A DNA stretch of 64,000 nt from Eremothecium cymbalariae DBVPG#7215 (Eukaryota > Ascomycota > Saccharomycetes > Saccharomycetales > Saccharomycetaceae): assembly GCF_000235365.1 (NCBI RefSeq), contig NC_016453.1, positions 868,001 to 932,000 on the forward strand, in the 5' to 3' direction. Both the position numbers and the translations under genes were made by a program. A model generated the notes under the pieces. That model saw only the letters and a program-made list of their open reading frames with translations, ran no database searches and was not told where the DNA came from. This document shows positions 21,741 to 31,755 of the stretch, in pieces (positions within the stretch are counted from its first letter, which is position 1; each line of letters opens with the position of its first letter).

Positions 21741-21841
21741 TGAAACGGACAGGAATTGAACCTGCAACCCTTCGATTGCAGTCTCCGGAAATTTCCAGGA
21801 TCTAACTGGAGTCGAAAGCTCTACCATTGAGCCACCGCTTC
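21741..21841 (-). tRNA. tRNA-Trp(CCA) with intron
   Basis: The minus strand gives the conserved yeast tRNA-Trp sequence, starting GAAGCGGTGG with D arm CTCAATGGTAGAGC and T arm GGTTCAATTCC, and ending TCCGTTTCA. The anticodon CCA is at 21809-21807. The gene spans 101 bases against a 72-nt mature length, so the intron is about 29 nt (about 21777-21805), one nucleotide 3' of the anticodon. The S. cerevisiae intron is 34 nt. An A8 run at 21733-21740 gives the terminator on this strand. Confidence 0.98.
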
Positions 21842-21894
21842 ATTCGAGAGACATTCGGGGTTTATTAAAGTATATATACGGACAATTGCGCACG

Positions 21895-22141
21895 TGCTCA
21901 TGAAATCAAGAATGTCAGCCAGAAGCTACATACTTACGACTAAGGTTGGCCGTCTAGGTAAGGCAGAAAACTATGTTAAGAAAACAATTGCTAGATTAGA
22001 ATACTAGTCCCTCTAGACACTAGAGGTTAATTGATCTGATTGGAGACTATATAAGCAGTAACTCATCCTCAAGTATAGCATTAGCTGGCATGTGATGAGA
22101 GGTTCAAGTCAGCACGTGACTTAAGCTAGTCGCCCTCGGTA
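21895..22141 (+). mobile_element. Solo LTR remnant upstream of tRNA-Trp
   Basis: It aligns with the LTR copies at 57.5-59.1 kb. The 5' part (TGCTCATGAAATCAAG, then CCAGAAG) matches the copy at 59092. The middle, CTAGATTAGAATACTAGT, matches too. The 3' part, from GACTATATAAGCAGTAACT through CAGCACGTGACTTAAGCTAG to GCCCTCGG, matches the copy at 57462. It is shorter than the 426-bp copy and diverged, with no internal element. It begins 53 bases upstream of the tRNA 5' end, the usual placement for tRNA-targeting yeast retrotransposons. Confidence 0.75.
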
Positions 22142-22693
22142 TGCATTAATACAGTATGGTGACCAAGGAGGATAGTAGTAGTGGTTAAGTTTGTAGTATA
22201 CATTGTTGTAGGCAAATTCGTAAATCTTCTGTGTATATTCCGGTGGTGACGTTCTAAGTACTCTCGCAAAATGTCCTTAAACGTAGTTTAAATCAGACAT
22301 TAACTGAAAGTATTTAACAGTCCCCTCCATCTCTCTGGCATTTTAACAGTCATGACTAATGAAACACAGTGTAAGGGAACTTGTGAGTATATTAAGATCG
22401 ATGATAAACGGTTGAACTTCTCTGTACGTGCTACTTGCCAAGCAGTGTGACTAACCTATGTGTTGGAAAGTAAGGCCACGGTCAGAGTGGGAAACAACTC
22501 AAAAAGCGACACATAACGGTTTTCTGAGTTGTTTGGTTAGATCAGGGGGGGCTTGCTACATTAGTAGTTATAGCGGCGGTATTTAAGTATTTAGTTCTTT
22601 TCTGTTCCTGCTATTTGTGTACAAATTGTTAAAACAAATACTACGGAAGTAATAGTACCTTGGCCGTTTCAAACAATTCTAGCATCGCCAATA
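22142..22693. other. FAR3 upstream region
   Basis: About 550 bases with no gene-like frame; it should contain the FAR3 promoter. No repeat or RNA gene was recognised beyond the end of the LTR. Confidence 0.35.
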
Positions 22694-23311
22694 ATGGACA
22701 CTTTTAGTGATAGCTTTGATTATATACTGCAACTCACCAAGACATTGAGTTCACAGTCTTGGAACAACAGACAGGAAACTCTGAAAATAGAACGGTTACT
22801 CAAGAGATTAGCGAAACAAACCTATATACCATATGAGCAGTTTATTATCGAGCCTAGTGAAGAAACGAAGGAGACATACAACCAACTATCTAAGCAGTCT
22901 GAGGAAGAATACTTGATTAAGGAGAACTACAAACTAATTTATCTTATAGAACAGCAAGAATATTTAGATGCAAAACTTTGGACTCTAATAAGTCAGATTA
23001 ACGAGCTGATAGTTTCCATTAGGAACTTTATCATTGAACAAAAGTCAGCTCGTCCAAAAGCTGAGTTTGAATTCATAGAAAAGAATTTAATAAAAAGGAT
23101 CCAACACTTAAATGAGAGCGAGGAAAAGTTAAGGTCATCGAAAGAGACTTCAATTCCAATTGTCGAGATGCTTCTTAAAGAGTTAGTGATTACATGCAGC
23201 GAAATTGACTGGAAAACAGTGCCCCAAGGAACCAAGAGTTTTCAAAGATTGCTACACAGAATCAAAAAAGTTGAAGAAACACATAATGTTACATTAATTC
23301 CACCTATATAA
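22694..23311 (+). CDS. FAR3: FAR3, pheromone-arrest complex subunit
   Basis: Far3 is part of the Far3-7-8-9-10-11 complex (the yeast STRIPAK-like assembly), which keeps cells arrested in G1 after pheromone and opposes TORC2 signalling. The 205-residue product matches the S. cerevisiae length (204). It is almost entirely helical and charged, with heptad-like stretches over residues 40-180 consistent with coiled coil. Sequence recognition alone is moderate. The position is decisive: FAR3-STB2-STV1 (YMR052W, YMR053C, YMR054W) is kept in order and orientation. The stop is 41 bases from the convergent STB2 homolog. Confidence 0.85.
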   Translation: MDTFSDSFDYILQLTKTLSSQSWNNRQETLKIERLLKRLAKQTYIPYEQFIIEPSEETKETYNQLSKQSEEEYLIKENYKLIYLIEQQEYLDAKLWTLISQINELIVSIRNFIIEQKSARPKAEFEFIEKNLIKRIQHLNESEEKLRSSKETSIPIVEMLLKELVITCSEIDWKTVPQGTKSFQRLLHRIKKVEETHNVTLIPPI

Positions 23312-23352
23312 ATATATTGGGGAGATGCTCTAAAAACATAATAATCCGGCTA

Positions 23353-25518
23353 TTAAACACCTTTTATATGATCCCTAAAAAGCCATCTCCACATCCACGA
23401 TTTGCTCCAATCTCGTCGCAATTGTGGATATACAACCCTCTTTAAAAGTCCAACGACGAGACCGTTATACCGTGTCTTTTCTAGCTCAAATATCCTTTGA
23501 GCTTCTTTTTCAAATTCTGAGGTAGTCTTTAAGGTGTCTACTCGGTCCAACATGTAAGATGGATGATTTTTTATATAATTTTCAACTTTTTGTAATTTTG
23601 ATCCAAGTTGCGAAATACTTTCATTGATATCCCTCATCCTTATGTCCAATATCCTAATATCGTAGTTGAACCTTGCTGCAAGAGAATCCAATTCTTGCAT
23701 GCTCTTTTGTAAATGTTCATGCTTTTTTAATAACATGTTCTGATGACTTTGTAATGTGGACATATCAACGTTAATTTGATTCGAAAGATTACCAATTCTT
23801 AATATTCCTGATTTAATAGCTACTATTTTATAGTCACCAGAATATCTATCAAACCTGGAATTTGCAATTGATTGTGCTTTCATTATTTCCCGTGCTATAC
23901 GCACGACAGAGGGTTCAAATGGCATTGTCCATTCATAAGCTACATCTTCAACTATTGAAAAACTGGAAGAACGTTGAAGTTTATGACGTGACAAACATTT
24001 GTCCTTGTAATTGCAGGTCAACTGACCAGTACCTATAGTCTCTTTAACTGATGAAAAAGATGCACGCCTGAATATTTCTTCTTGAAAATGAACAGTATCA
24101 ATGATATCCATATGTTTAGTCCAAACACTAGTATCAACTTGTAATGGTACCTTGCATTCACCGACCTTAAGCAAATCTGTATGCTCAATATTATTTGAGG
24201 AATTACTCTGTGCGGATACTTCCAAACCAGGTTTATCGCCAAAATTTTCAACTGGATCGATGAAGTACTTCGTATTGTCGTAGTTAGCTTTTGTAAAATC
24301 AACTTTTGGAAAGTGACATTCTGGATCTAATTTTGCCTTCCAAAAGGCTTTAATATACCCGCCACTTTGAAGATGGGATATGAGTTTACTAAGATCTGTT
24401 GTTAAGATTTCACTAGATAGTTGAATAGGATTACCTTTACCAGCGATGTCTTGCACAGTAGACTTTACAACCTTCCTAAATTTAAAAATATCAGTATTTG
24501 ATATCTTTGAACTCACTTCGAACAACTTAGTCACAGTGATGAAATTCAAGAAAGAGGTCTTCTCTAATCCATGTTTCTTTTGGAAGTTGTACACCGCAGT
24601 ACGGAACGATTCTTCATCAAAAGGATCCTTTAAAGAGCTCACATCCTTGACAACAAACTTAAAATAACAACTCAAAACAAAACTAATTAACCCACATATT
24701 GTACTAGGCCCCAAAGAACCTTCTTTTCGGGGTCTATCAATCCCTAAATATACTGTACCGTATATGGACCACCATTGGTCTAATGCTTCATCTGTATGCT
24801 TACAATATATACCATCCTTATATTCTGGTCTCAAAAGCTCAAAATACCATAGGGATATTTGAACCAGTGTGATTAGCGTAACCACACTCTTCATCGCTTG
24901 ATCCTTGTCCCTCATAGGAAGCATGTATAACTGCAGAAACTTTTCCAAAGACGCATCAGGAGGATCTGCAAGAGATAGAGCTGATCTTCCGATACATTTT
25001 AATCTCTTCAAATTGAAGTTAACTTTATGCGTAAACCATATATCCTTCATATTGCCAAATTCCACATGCAAAAGGTTCAATGTCGACGGAAATTGCGACA
25101 AGTCCGTTATGAACACCGAGGTAAAAGCATCTATATCTTTCAAAGTACAGTAGCTTGCTAGCTGCTGATAATACCCGCTGAGATCCTCCGGCCACATATT
25201 CAAATCCTCAGGCAACGTGATTCGAATTCCATGCATCACATCTTGCTTACTTCCGGTATATGATACAATCACCACCGTGGGCCTACGTTCATAAACCCAT
25301 TGCTCAACAATATACAACTCAAACCCTGAAACACTATACTCCCTACATGGAAACGAACTCAAATCCCCCAAACGTAACCCATAAACCACTGTAAAGTCTG
25401 GGAAAATATAATGTCTCCATTTGACATCCTTCGAGAGTTCAATCAGTTTCTGCGTGCTCTTTTTCTTCCTAGCTGCAGAAGCTTGACCTGTCCATGGATC
25501 CAATGGGTAGAAGCTCAT
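23353..25518 (-). CDS. STB2: STB2/STB6 homolog, Sin3-binding protein
   Basis: Single counterpart of the S. cerevisiae duplicates Stb2 (YMR053C) and Stb6 (YKL072W), isolated as Sin3 interactors; their biochemical role is unknown. The 721-residue product starts MSFYPLDPWTG. It has a globular N-terminal half and a C-terminal region (about 560-690) with coiled-coil character around QSHQNMLLKKHEHLQKSMQE. The order fits both ancestral partners: FAR3 and STV1 are neighbours of STB2, and LHS1 of STB6. No transmembrane segment or catalytic motif is apparent. Confidence 0.87.
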   Translation of the reverse strand: MSFYPLDPWTGQASAARKKKSTQKLIELSKDVKWRHYIFPDFTVVYGLRLGDLSSFPCREYSVSGFELYIVEQWVYERRPTVVIVSYTGSKQDVMHGIRITLPEDLNMWPEDLSGYYQQLASYCTLKDIDAFTSVFITDLSQFPSTLNLLHVEFGNMKDIWFTHKVNFNLKRLKCIGRSALSLADPPDASLEKFLQLYMLPMRDKDQAMKSVVTLITLVQISLWYFELLRPEYKDGIYCKHTDEALDQWWSIYGTVYLGIDRPRKEGSLGPSTICGLISFVLSCYFKFVVKDVSSLKDPFDEESFRTAVYNFQKKHGLEKTSFLNFITVTKLFEVSSKISNTDIFKFRKVVKSTVQDIAGKGNPIQLSSEILTTDLSKLISHLQSGGYIKAFWKAKLDPECHFPKVDFTKANYDNTKYFIDPVENFGDKPGLEVSAQSNSSNNIEHTDLLKVGECKVPLQVDTSVWTKHMDIIDTVHFQEEIFRRASFSSVKETIGTGQLTCNYKDKCLSRHKLQRSSSFSIVEDVAYEWTMPFEPSVVRIAREIMKAQSIANSRFDRYSGDYKIVAIKSGILRIGNLSNQINVDMSTLQSHQNMLLKKHEHLQKSMQELDSLAARFNYDIRILDIRMRDINESISQLGSKLQKVENYIKNHPSYMLDRVDTLKTTSEFEKEAQRIFELEKTRYNGLVVGLLKRVVYPQLRRDWSKSWMWRWLFRDHIKGV

Positions 25519-25905
25519 TGTAACTCCAAAGCTGAAGCTAAATCACCAAGAATATGACGCTTAATACCACTACGAAGCTGTTGTCATCATTATTATTCTG
25601 GTTAATATATTATTAAAGCCATTTTAGAATATCATTTAACACGATAGAATAAGGGGATTATTGATTTAGCCGTCAGAGATTTTAGAGGCTGGTCGTGTTC
25701 AATATTATACACATAAAATAATAGCTGAGCCCCAGGGTTTATAGGTAGGTATTGTGTTAATATATGTCTATCAGGACATAATTGCAGCTTAAGTGATAGA
25801 TTCAGATTAGGAGACTGGTCTAAGGTGAGGGATTGAGTTATATAGCTAAGGAATTAACGGATAAAGATACTGTGTCACTAGGGATAGGGTTCTCATATGC
25901 TCGTG
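25519..25905. other. STB2-STV1 divergent promoter region
   Basis: About 390 AT-rich bases between divergent starts. Contains TATA-like tracts (around 25605 and 25880). Nothing else is recognised. Confidence 0.35.
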
Positions 25906-28512
25906 ATGAATAAAGAAGAGGCAATATTTCGTTCAGCGGATATGACATATATCGAGTTATATATTCCGTTGGAAATTTCACGAGGTGTTGTCTGTGTTTT
26001 GGGGAATTTGGGTAGTGTAATGTTAAAGGATATGAACAAAGATTTGAATACTTTTCAGAGAGGTTACGTGAATCAGATTCGAAAGTTCGATGAAATATCC
26101 AGATTCATCGAATATTTAAACGAGGTGGTACAGTGGCATAAGACTGCGATGTGGGAATATACTTATCGATCTTTAGCCCAGGATGGAGAGACCGAGGGTC
26201 AGCCCACAATGGCACAGGTGATTGAAACGATGCATACACATTCAATTGATTCTGTGAATGAGATTACGGATGAGATAACACAGTTTGAAGGACGGGTGAG
26301 ACGTTTGAATGACTCCCTGGCTGATTTAGAGGGACGTTTAAATACGTTATTAATACATCGGAGAGTTTTGTTTGAGTGTGCTAGGTTTTTGGAAGTTCAT
26401 CCCGGAATAACAAGTAGATTACCTGTCCAAGACAGACACGATCTTGAAGTTGAGGACTTTGAACTGACCCAAGTTGAAACAGATGAAAATCTCAGTCAAT
26501 TATCTTTTGATCTTGCAGATGATGCCGAAACCCAACTAGCCGGCGATTCTCAAACCTTACTAGAACATACTGTTAGAAACAGATTCATAATAACAGGTTC
26601 CATTAATAGGTCAAAGGTTGAAACCTTAAACAAAATTCTCTGGAGGTTATTACGTGGCAACCTTTTCTTCCAGAATTTCCCTATAGATAGAACTTTGCTT
26701 GAACATAATGAAGAGGTAGAGATAGACTGTTTTATTGTATTTACTCATGGAGCAGTATTGGTTAATAGGGTAAAGCGTGTAATAGAATCATTAAATGGCA
26801 GTATCTTTCCATTCAACCCTTCACAATCATCAATACAACAATTAAATGATAAAATATCTGATCTCAAACAAGTTTGTTCGACAACTGAACAGACATTACA
26901 CACTGAGTTGTTCCTTGTTTCGAAACAATTATCTATATGGAACACGGTGATGCAGAGGGAAATATACATCTATGCCACGTTAAATTTATTCAGACAAGAG
27001 TCACAGGGACTAGTTGCCGAAGGTTGGCTTCCCACTTCTGAATTATCCGATGCTCAAGCGGCATTGAGAGAATACGGAGAAAGCGTCGGATCAGCAAATA
27101 CTGCCGTTTTGAATGTCATATCAACTACCAGAACACCCCCTACTTATCACCGGACCAATAAATTTACCCAACCATTTCAAACTATTATTGATGCATATAG
27201 CATTGCCACATATAAAGAAATTAACCCTGGATTAGCTACTATTGTTACATTCCCCTTTATGTTTGCCATAATGTTTGGCGATACAGGCCATGGCATAATT
27301 ATATTTCTTGCATCGTTGTATTTGGTTTTCAATGAAAAGCAGTTAAATACTATGAAAATGGGGGAAATATTTGAGATGGCATTCTCTGGCAGGTATGTGC
27401 TTCTTTTGATGGGTATTTTCTCGATTTACGTTGGTTTAATATACAATGATATATTCTCTAAGTCCATGACTTTGTTCCATTCTGGTTGGCGTTGGCCCAC
27501 TGATTTTAAAGAGGGTGAGACTATCGAAGCCACTAAAATTGGCATTTACCCATTCGGGTTAGATTCTGCATGGCATGGTTCCGAGAACAGTTTACTTTTT
27601 ACTAATTCTTATAAGATGAAATTGTCAATTTTGATGGGATTCATTCATATGTCATACTCCTATGTGTTCTCATATATCAATTATCGCTATAAGAAGTCGA
27701 AAATTGACATCCTGGGCAATTTTATTCCAGGTCTAATATTCATGCAATCAATTTTTGGATATTTGTCTTGGGCTATTGTCTATAAATGGTCAAAAAATTG
27801 GATAAAAGATGGTAAACCTGCACCAGGATTATTGAATATGTTAATTAATATGTTCTTATCACCTGGTGTAGTAGATGAAAAGTTATACGTAGGCCAGGCC
27901 TTGGTGCAAGTTGTATTATTGTTAGCTGCATTGATATGTGTTCCATGGCTATTACTTTACAAACCATTAATGTTAAAACGACAAAACGATCTATCAATTA
28001 AAGTTGGATATCGAAGCTTTGGTGATCAGCGAGCCCAGGAAATACTTTTAGAGGCCGAAGAGCGCACGGGTAGTGAACTCCTTGTAGTAGATTACAATCA
28101 TGATGAGAATCTTGAAGAAGAGTTTAATTTCGGCGATATAATGATCCATCAGATAATTCACACAATTGAGTTTTGTTTGAACTGTATCTCTCATACAGCT
28201 TCTTATTTACGGTTGTGGGCTTTATCCTTAGCCCACGCGCAATTATCCACTGTGTTATGGTCAATGACAATCGAACATGCCTTTACTGTCCAAAGACCTG
28301 GATCAATATTGTCTGTTTTGAGAGTAGTGGTTTTGTTTGCGGTGTGGTTTATATTAACTGTTTGCATTTTGGTCTTGATGGAAGGCACCTCAGCAATGTT
28401 ACATGCTTTACGTTTACACTGGGTTGAAGCTATGTCAAAGTTTTTTGAAGGCGACGGCTATGCATATGAACCATTCTCCTTTAAGGGTATTGATAGCAAT
28501 ATTGAACTATGA
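25906..28512 (+). CDS. STV1: STV1, V-ATPase a-subunit (Golgi/endosome isoform)
   Basis: Membrane-embedded subunit a of the vacuolar-type proton pump Vo sector. The 868-residue product begins MNKEEAIFRSADMTY, very close to S. cerevisiae Stv1 (890). A cytosolic N-terminal half (about 1-400) is followed by about eight membrane segments. The proton-path region SYLRLWALSLAHAQLS, with the essential Arg (about residue 770), and the C-terminal MEGTSAMLHALRLHWVE are intact. Similarity and position (YMR054W) favour STV1 over VPH1. An in-frame ATG three codons upstream (25897) is possible, but the family start is 25906. Confidence 0.96.
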   Translation: MNKEEAIFRSADMTYIELYIPLEISRGVVCVLGNLGSVMLKDMNKDLNTFQRGYVNQIRKFDEISRFIEYLNEVVQWHKTAMWEYTYRSLAQDGETEGQPTMAQVIETMHTHSIDSVNEITDEITQFEGRVRRLNDSLADLEGRLNTLLIHRRVLFECARFLEVHPGITSRLPVQDRHDLEVEDFELTQVETDENLSQLSFDLADDAETQLAGDSQTLLEHTVRNRFIITGSINRSKVETLNKILWRLLRGNLFFQNFPIDRTLLEHNEEVEIDCFIVFTHGAVLVNRVKRVIESLNGSIFPFNPSQSSIQQLNDKISDLKQVCSTTEQTLHTELFLVSKQLSIWNTVMQREIYIYATLNLFRQESQGLVAEGWLPTSELSDAQAALREYGESVGSANTAVLNVISTTRTPPTYHRTNKFTQPFQTIIDAYSIATYKEINPGLATIVTFPFMFAIMFGDTGHGIIIFLASLYLVFNEKQLNTMKMGEIFEMAFSGRYVLLLMGIFSIYVGLIYNDIFSKSMTLFHSGWRWPTDFKEGETIEATKIGIYPFGLDSAWHGSENSLLFTNSYKMKLSILMGFIHMSYSYVFSYINYRYKKSKIDILGNFIPGLIFMQSIFGYLSWAIVYKWSKNWIKDGKPAPGLLNMLINMFLSPGVVDEKLYVGQALVQVVLLLAALICVPWLLLYKPLMLKRQNDLSIKVGYRSFGDQRAQEILLEAEERTGSELLVVDYNHDENLEEEFNFGDIMIHQIIHTIEFCLNCISHTASYLRLWALSLAHAQLSTVLWSMTIEHAFTVQRPGSILSVLRVVVLFAVWFILTVCILVLMEGTSAMLHALRLHWVEAMSKFFEGDGYAYEPFSFKGIDSNIEL

Positions 28513-28684
28513 ATATAAAGGAATTTTCCAATCGTTCGATTAAATCCTTTTATAATAATATTTTTATCGATTGTCAATGCGATAAAAGTTTATGAAACCG
28601 TTAATTATTCTATTCAGTATGAAAAGAAAAATACAACTTTTATGTATTAAGAATCACGCATTAGCAAACTATAACTAGAATACC

Positions 28685-31339
28685 TTATAATTCGTCGTGT
28701 TCAAGTTCAGCTGAATGCTCAGGAGTTGTAGTTGTGGTTGTCTCATGGGAATCGGTAGTTTCATCTGAAATCTCCGAATTGACGGATTCTGTTGGCTTCA
28801 ACTTTTCATCCTTTCTCTTTAGCGCTCTCAATTTTCTGTTATAAAAAGATTGCAATTCTCTCAAACGGTATGTATGGGCATTCGCTCTTATAGTCTGAAG
28901 TCTATCAAGTTCCTTCACTGAATTCTCACATAACATATTTAGTTCAAACAAATCTTCCCTAGGTTTGTTCTCTATCGAGTTAGTATTCAACATTTCTTCA
29001 ATTTCATTCAAAAGTGATTCTAAGTTTTTAATGACAACATCACTCTCTGTGGGCGAGAAGCTCACGCTCCTTGGGGCCTTCATCTTCAGGTATTCTCTGG
29101 TAGCATTTAGCCCAATAGCTTCAAAATCATTATCAAATACCTTCACTTGTTCTATCAAAATGTTCTGATAATTTTTAAACTCATTTAGAGAGACTCTAGA
29201 ATTCTGGATCAGTTTTTCGAACCTGTAATGGTCAAATATCTCATCCGAAAATTCGAGGTACAATTTGATTTTACTCTTAATGGTGGAAACTTCCACAATT
29301 TTTTCATTTATATCAATTAGAGAAGCATCTTCATACCCATAGTCCAACCACTCCAGATATTCGGTTACAATTTCAGACAATTTTTTTATATCAGACTTTG
29401 GACCTTTAGCAATAACTTCTTCATCTTCCAAGTAATACATAGTATCATACAATAAAGATTCAAGGTGATTTAGTTGTGTTTGCAGCTGTTCACGTTCTTT
29501 ATCACTACGATTCAATTGTGCCAACTTAGACCTTGCGTTAATCTTCTCCTTAGAGCTGTATGGTTTCAAATTTCTATATTCAGATTTTAATGACAACTTT
29601 TTTGGTCTGGCAGGAAACTCTATTTTCTTATCAGTATTTTTGTTAATGTCTTGATCTTCATAACCTTTGGTAACGCCTTCATCTCCAGAACTACTAGCAC
29701 TTTGGACAGCTCGTGTAACTGACCCACCCAAGCAAACAGCCTCTACGTTTTCACATTCAAAAATTCTGTTTGCCGATAGACTAAAATTAGCGTTGTAGAC
29801 AATACCATCTGCACACTCAGTGATAAATTTCATATTGAGTTGCTCAGTATAAACATCGACTGTTTGGAATAGCCTCCCATTTTCATATAAATCAATTTGA
29901 AAATCCGAAACTGGACCGTTAAGAGGCAGAGTAGTGAAAGAAGTTTTATTTGGGTAGGTTGATCCAGTAGAGAATATTTCAACAATATATTCCTGGTTAG
30001 AAAATTTGGCTTCATAAGAAAAAATAGAACGGTCAATAACATGCAATGGTTTAATTTTAAAGGCCTTAGATAATTGAACGCCTCTGATAGTAACACCATG
30101 GACAGCTGATTCGTCTGCATTAACCTTCTTTGATATCAAGTCTTCACCTAGATATTCAACTAGCGTTTTTTTTACAATAGGCACGCGAGAAGAACCGCCT
30201 GTTAATATTACGCCATCCAATTGACTTAAAGCAATAGATTCTCCACCAAAATTACCAGACAAAGCATCGTTGATTGGTTTAATGATGCCAGTTAAAAATG
30301 GTTCCAAGTATTCTTCAACCTCCTCCCGGTATACTGTAGCCTTAAAATCGATGCCATTCAATAAAGATTCAATATTAACTATGGCATCGGCATTAGCACT
30401 TAAGATTAGTTTAGCTTTTTCAGCAGCTTGAATAATCTTTGCTTGTGATCTGGCACTAGCTTCTAATTCAGAACTCCTAACAGACCGGTGATGTTCTAGA
30501 AATTTGTTACTAATAAGTTCTGAAATAGCTAGTGTGACTTGAACACCACTAATATCGTCAGTATGTCCATAACCTAAAAGTTCAATTCTTAAAGGTTCAG
30601 AATCACCCTCGGGCTGCTCGATTGAAACAAGACTAGCTTTTGTAGATCCTGTTCCCATGTCATAAATAATGTAATAATAGCGTTTCCCAGCCTCAAATTT
30701 CTGTTTTAAAGAAAAATCAACTGCAACAGATAAACCCTCACTGACCAAATATGGACGTTGTAAAGGAATTAGAGATACTGCATCCATCAGCGAGTTCCTT
30801 TGTTCAATAGTGAAGTATTCAGGAACAGTCAATGCAAGTTGAACAACAGTATCATCACCACCCTTTTCTTTCAACATGTCATTCGCCCTATTAATATACT
30901 GCTGTAAATTCATAGCAGCTACCTCTTCAACTGGGAATTCTTGATCATTAATTGAAAATGCAACAGATCCCCGATCACTAGCCTTTAAAATAACACCCGG
31001 ATGTGCTCTATAATAAGCATTTAGGTTTTCGTCTGCCAATTTTCCAAACAAAGGCTTTAAATGCATTAACGAATTACTAGGGAATCGAGTCACGATTGAA
31101 GAACTAACCACCGAACCATAGGTTCTCTCAACAATACCATCGATGATCCTGATAGCAACACCATTTTCATCCTTCCTTTGCGATTCAGGGGTTAACACTA
31201 TCTCAAGCGGTGCCTGAAGTGATACCACCATGGCTTTTCCAAACTGATAGCCATAATCGATACCAATAACGGCCCCCAGAGACACTATCGACTGGGTGAA
31301 TACCGCAATAAGAAGCCAAGACAAAGTAGAGAATCTCAT
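28685..31339 (-). CDS. LHS1: LHS1, ER-lumenal Hsp70-like chaperone
   Basis: Hsp110/Grp170-type chaperone and nucleotide-exchange factor for Kar2/BiP in protein import and folding. The 884-residue precursor (S. cerevisiae 881) has a signal peptide (about 1-23, WLLIAVFTQSIVSLGA), an actin-like ATPase domain (GIDYGYQFGKAMV, IYDMGTGSTKASLV, LTGGSSRVPIVK) and an extended helical C-terminal region. It ends in HDEL, the ER-retention signal. Acidic and Thr-rich sequence precedes the HDEL. It is convergent with STV1. LHS1 is YKL073W, next to STB6 in S. cerevisiae. I did not find a clear unfolded-protein-response element upstream. Confidence 0.96.
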   Translation of the reverse strand: MRFSTLSWLLIAVFTQSIVSLGAVIGIDYGYQFGKAMVVSLQAPLEIVLTPESQRKDENGVAIRIIDGIVERTYGSVVSSSIVTRFPSNSLMHLKPLFGKLADENLNAYYRAHPGVILKASDRGSVAFSINDQEFPVEEVAAMNLQQYINRANDMLKEKGGDDTVVQLALTVPEYFTIEQRNSLMDAVSLIPLQRPYLVSEGLSVAVDFSLKQKFEAGKRYYYIIYDMGTGSTKASLVSIEQPEGDSEPLRIELLGYGHTDDISGVQVTLAISELISNKFLEHHRSVRSSELEASARSQAKIIQAAEKAKLILSANADAIVNIESLLNGIDFKATVYREEVEEYLEPFLTGIIKPINDALSGNFGGESIALSQLDGVILTGGSSRVPIVKKTLVEYLGEDLISKKVNADESAVHGVTIRGVQLSKAFKIKPLHVIDRSIFSYEAKFSNQEYIVEIFSTGSTYPNKTSFTTLPLNGPVSDFQIDLYENGRLFQTVDVYTEQLNMKFITECADGIVYNANFSLSANRIFECENVEAVCLGGSVTRAVQSASSSGDEGVTKGYEDQDINKNTDKKIEFPARPKKLSLKSEYRNLKPYSSKEKINARSKLAQLNRSDKEREQLQTQLNHLESLLYDTMYYLEDEEVIAKGPKSDIKKLSEIVTEYLEWLDYGYEDASLIDINEKIVEVSTIKSKIKLYLEFSDEIFDHYRFEKLIQNSRVSLNEFKNYQNILIEQVKVFDNDFEAIGLNATREYLKMKAPRSVSFSPTESDVVIKNLESLLNEIEEMLNTNSIENKPREDLFELNMLCENSVKELDRLQTIRANAHTYRLRELQSFYNRKLRALKRKDEKLKPTESVNSEISDETTDSHETTTTTTPEHSAELEHDEL

Positions 31340-31755
31340 CAGCCTCTATATTGAGTTGTTTTTGTTTGTTAACTGTAGTGTTCTTGAACTAGTTTTAGTA
31401 AACCGCGAATATCGTTGGATTTGCACCGTGTTCATATACGACGAATACAGCAGAAACATGAACTCAAGAACACGGCTTAAATAAGATCTAAACATTACAA
31501 TTCGTAAAGTACAGATATCAGAGAAGCTGATACATATTTCAAGATAGCTAACTTGATTGGTTGATGCTCATTTCTTTCAAAAGTTGAGGTATAAGGTCTG
31601 GGTGGTATCTGACCTCTCGGAGGTTTTCCGGGCCAACGTTAATGACATCGAGTTTTTAAGGACAGACTAGAACAACAATCATTTGAATTAGGAGATACTA
31701 TATAGAGTTATACGGGGTTTCGAGACCTGTGTGTGGGGAATAGGCAGTTATAAAC
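31340..31755. other. LHS1-ankyrin/DIL gene divergent region
   Basis: About 415 bases between divergent starts. I see no ORF, RNA gene or clear regulatory motif. Confidence 0.3.
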
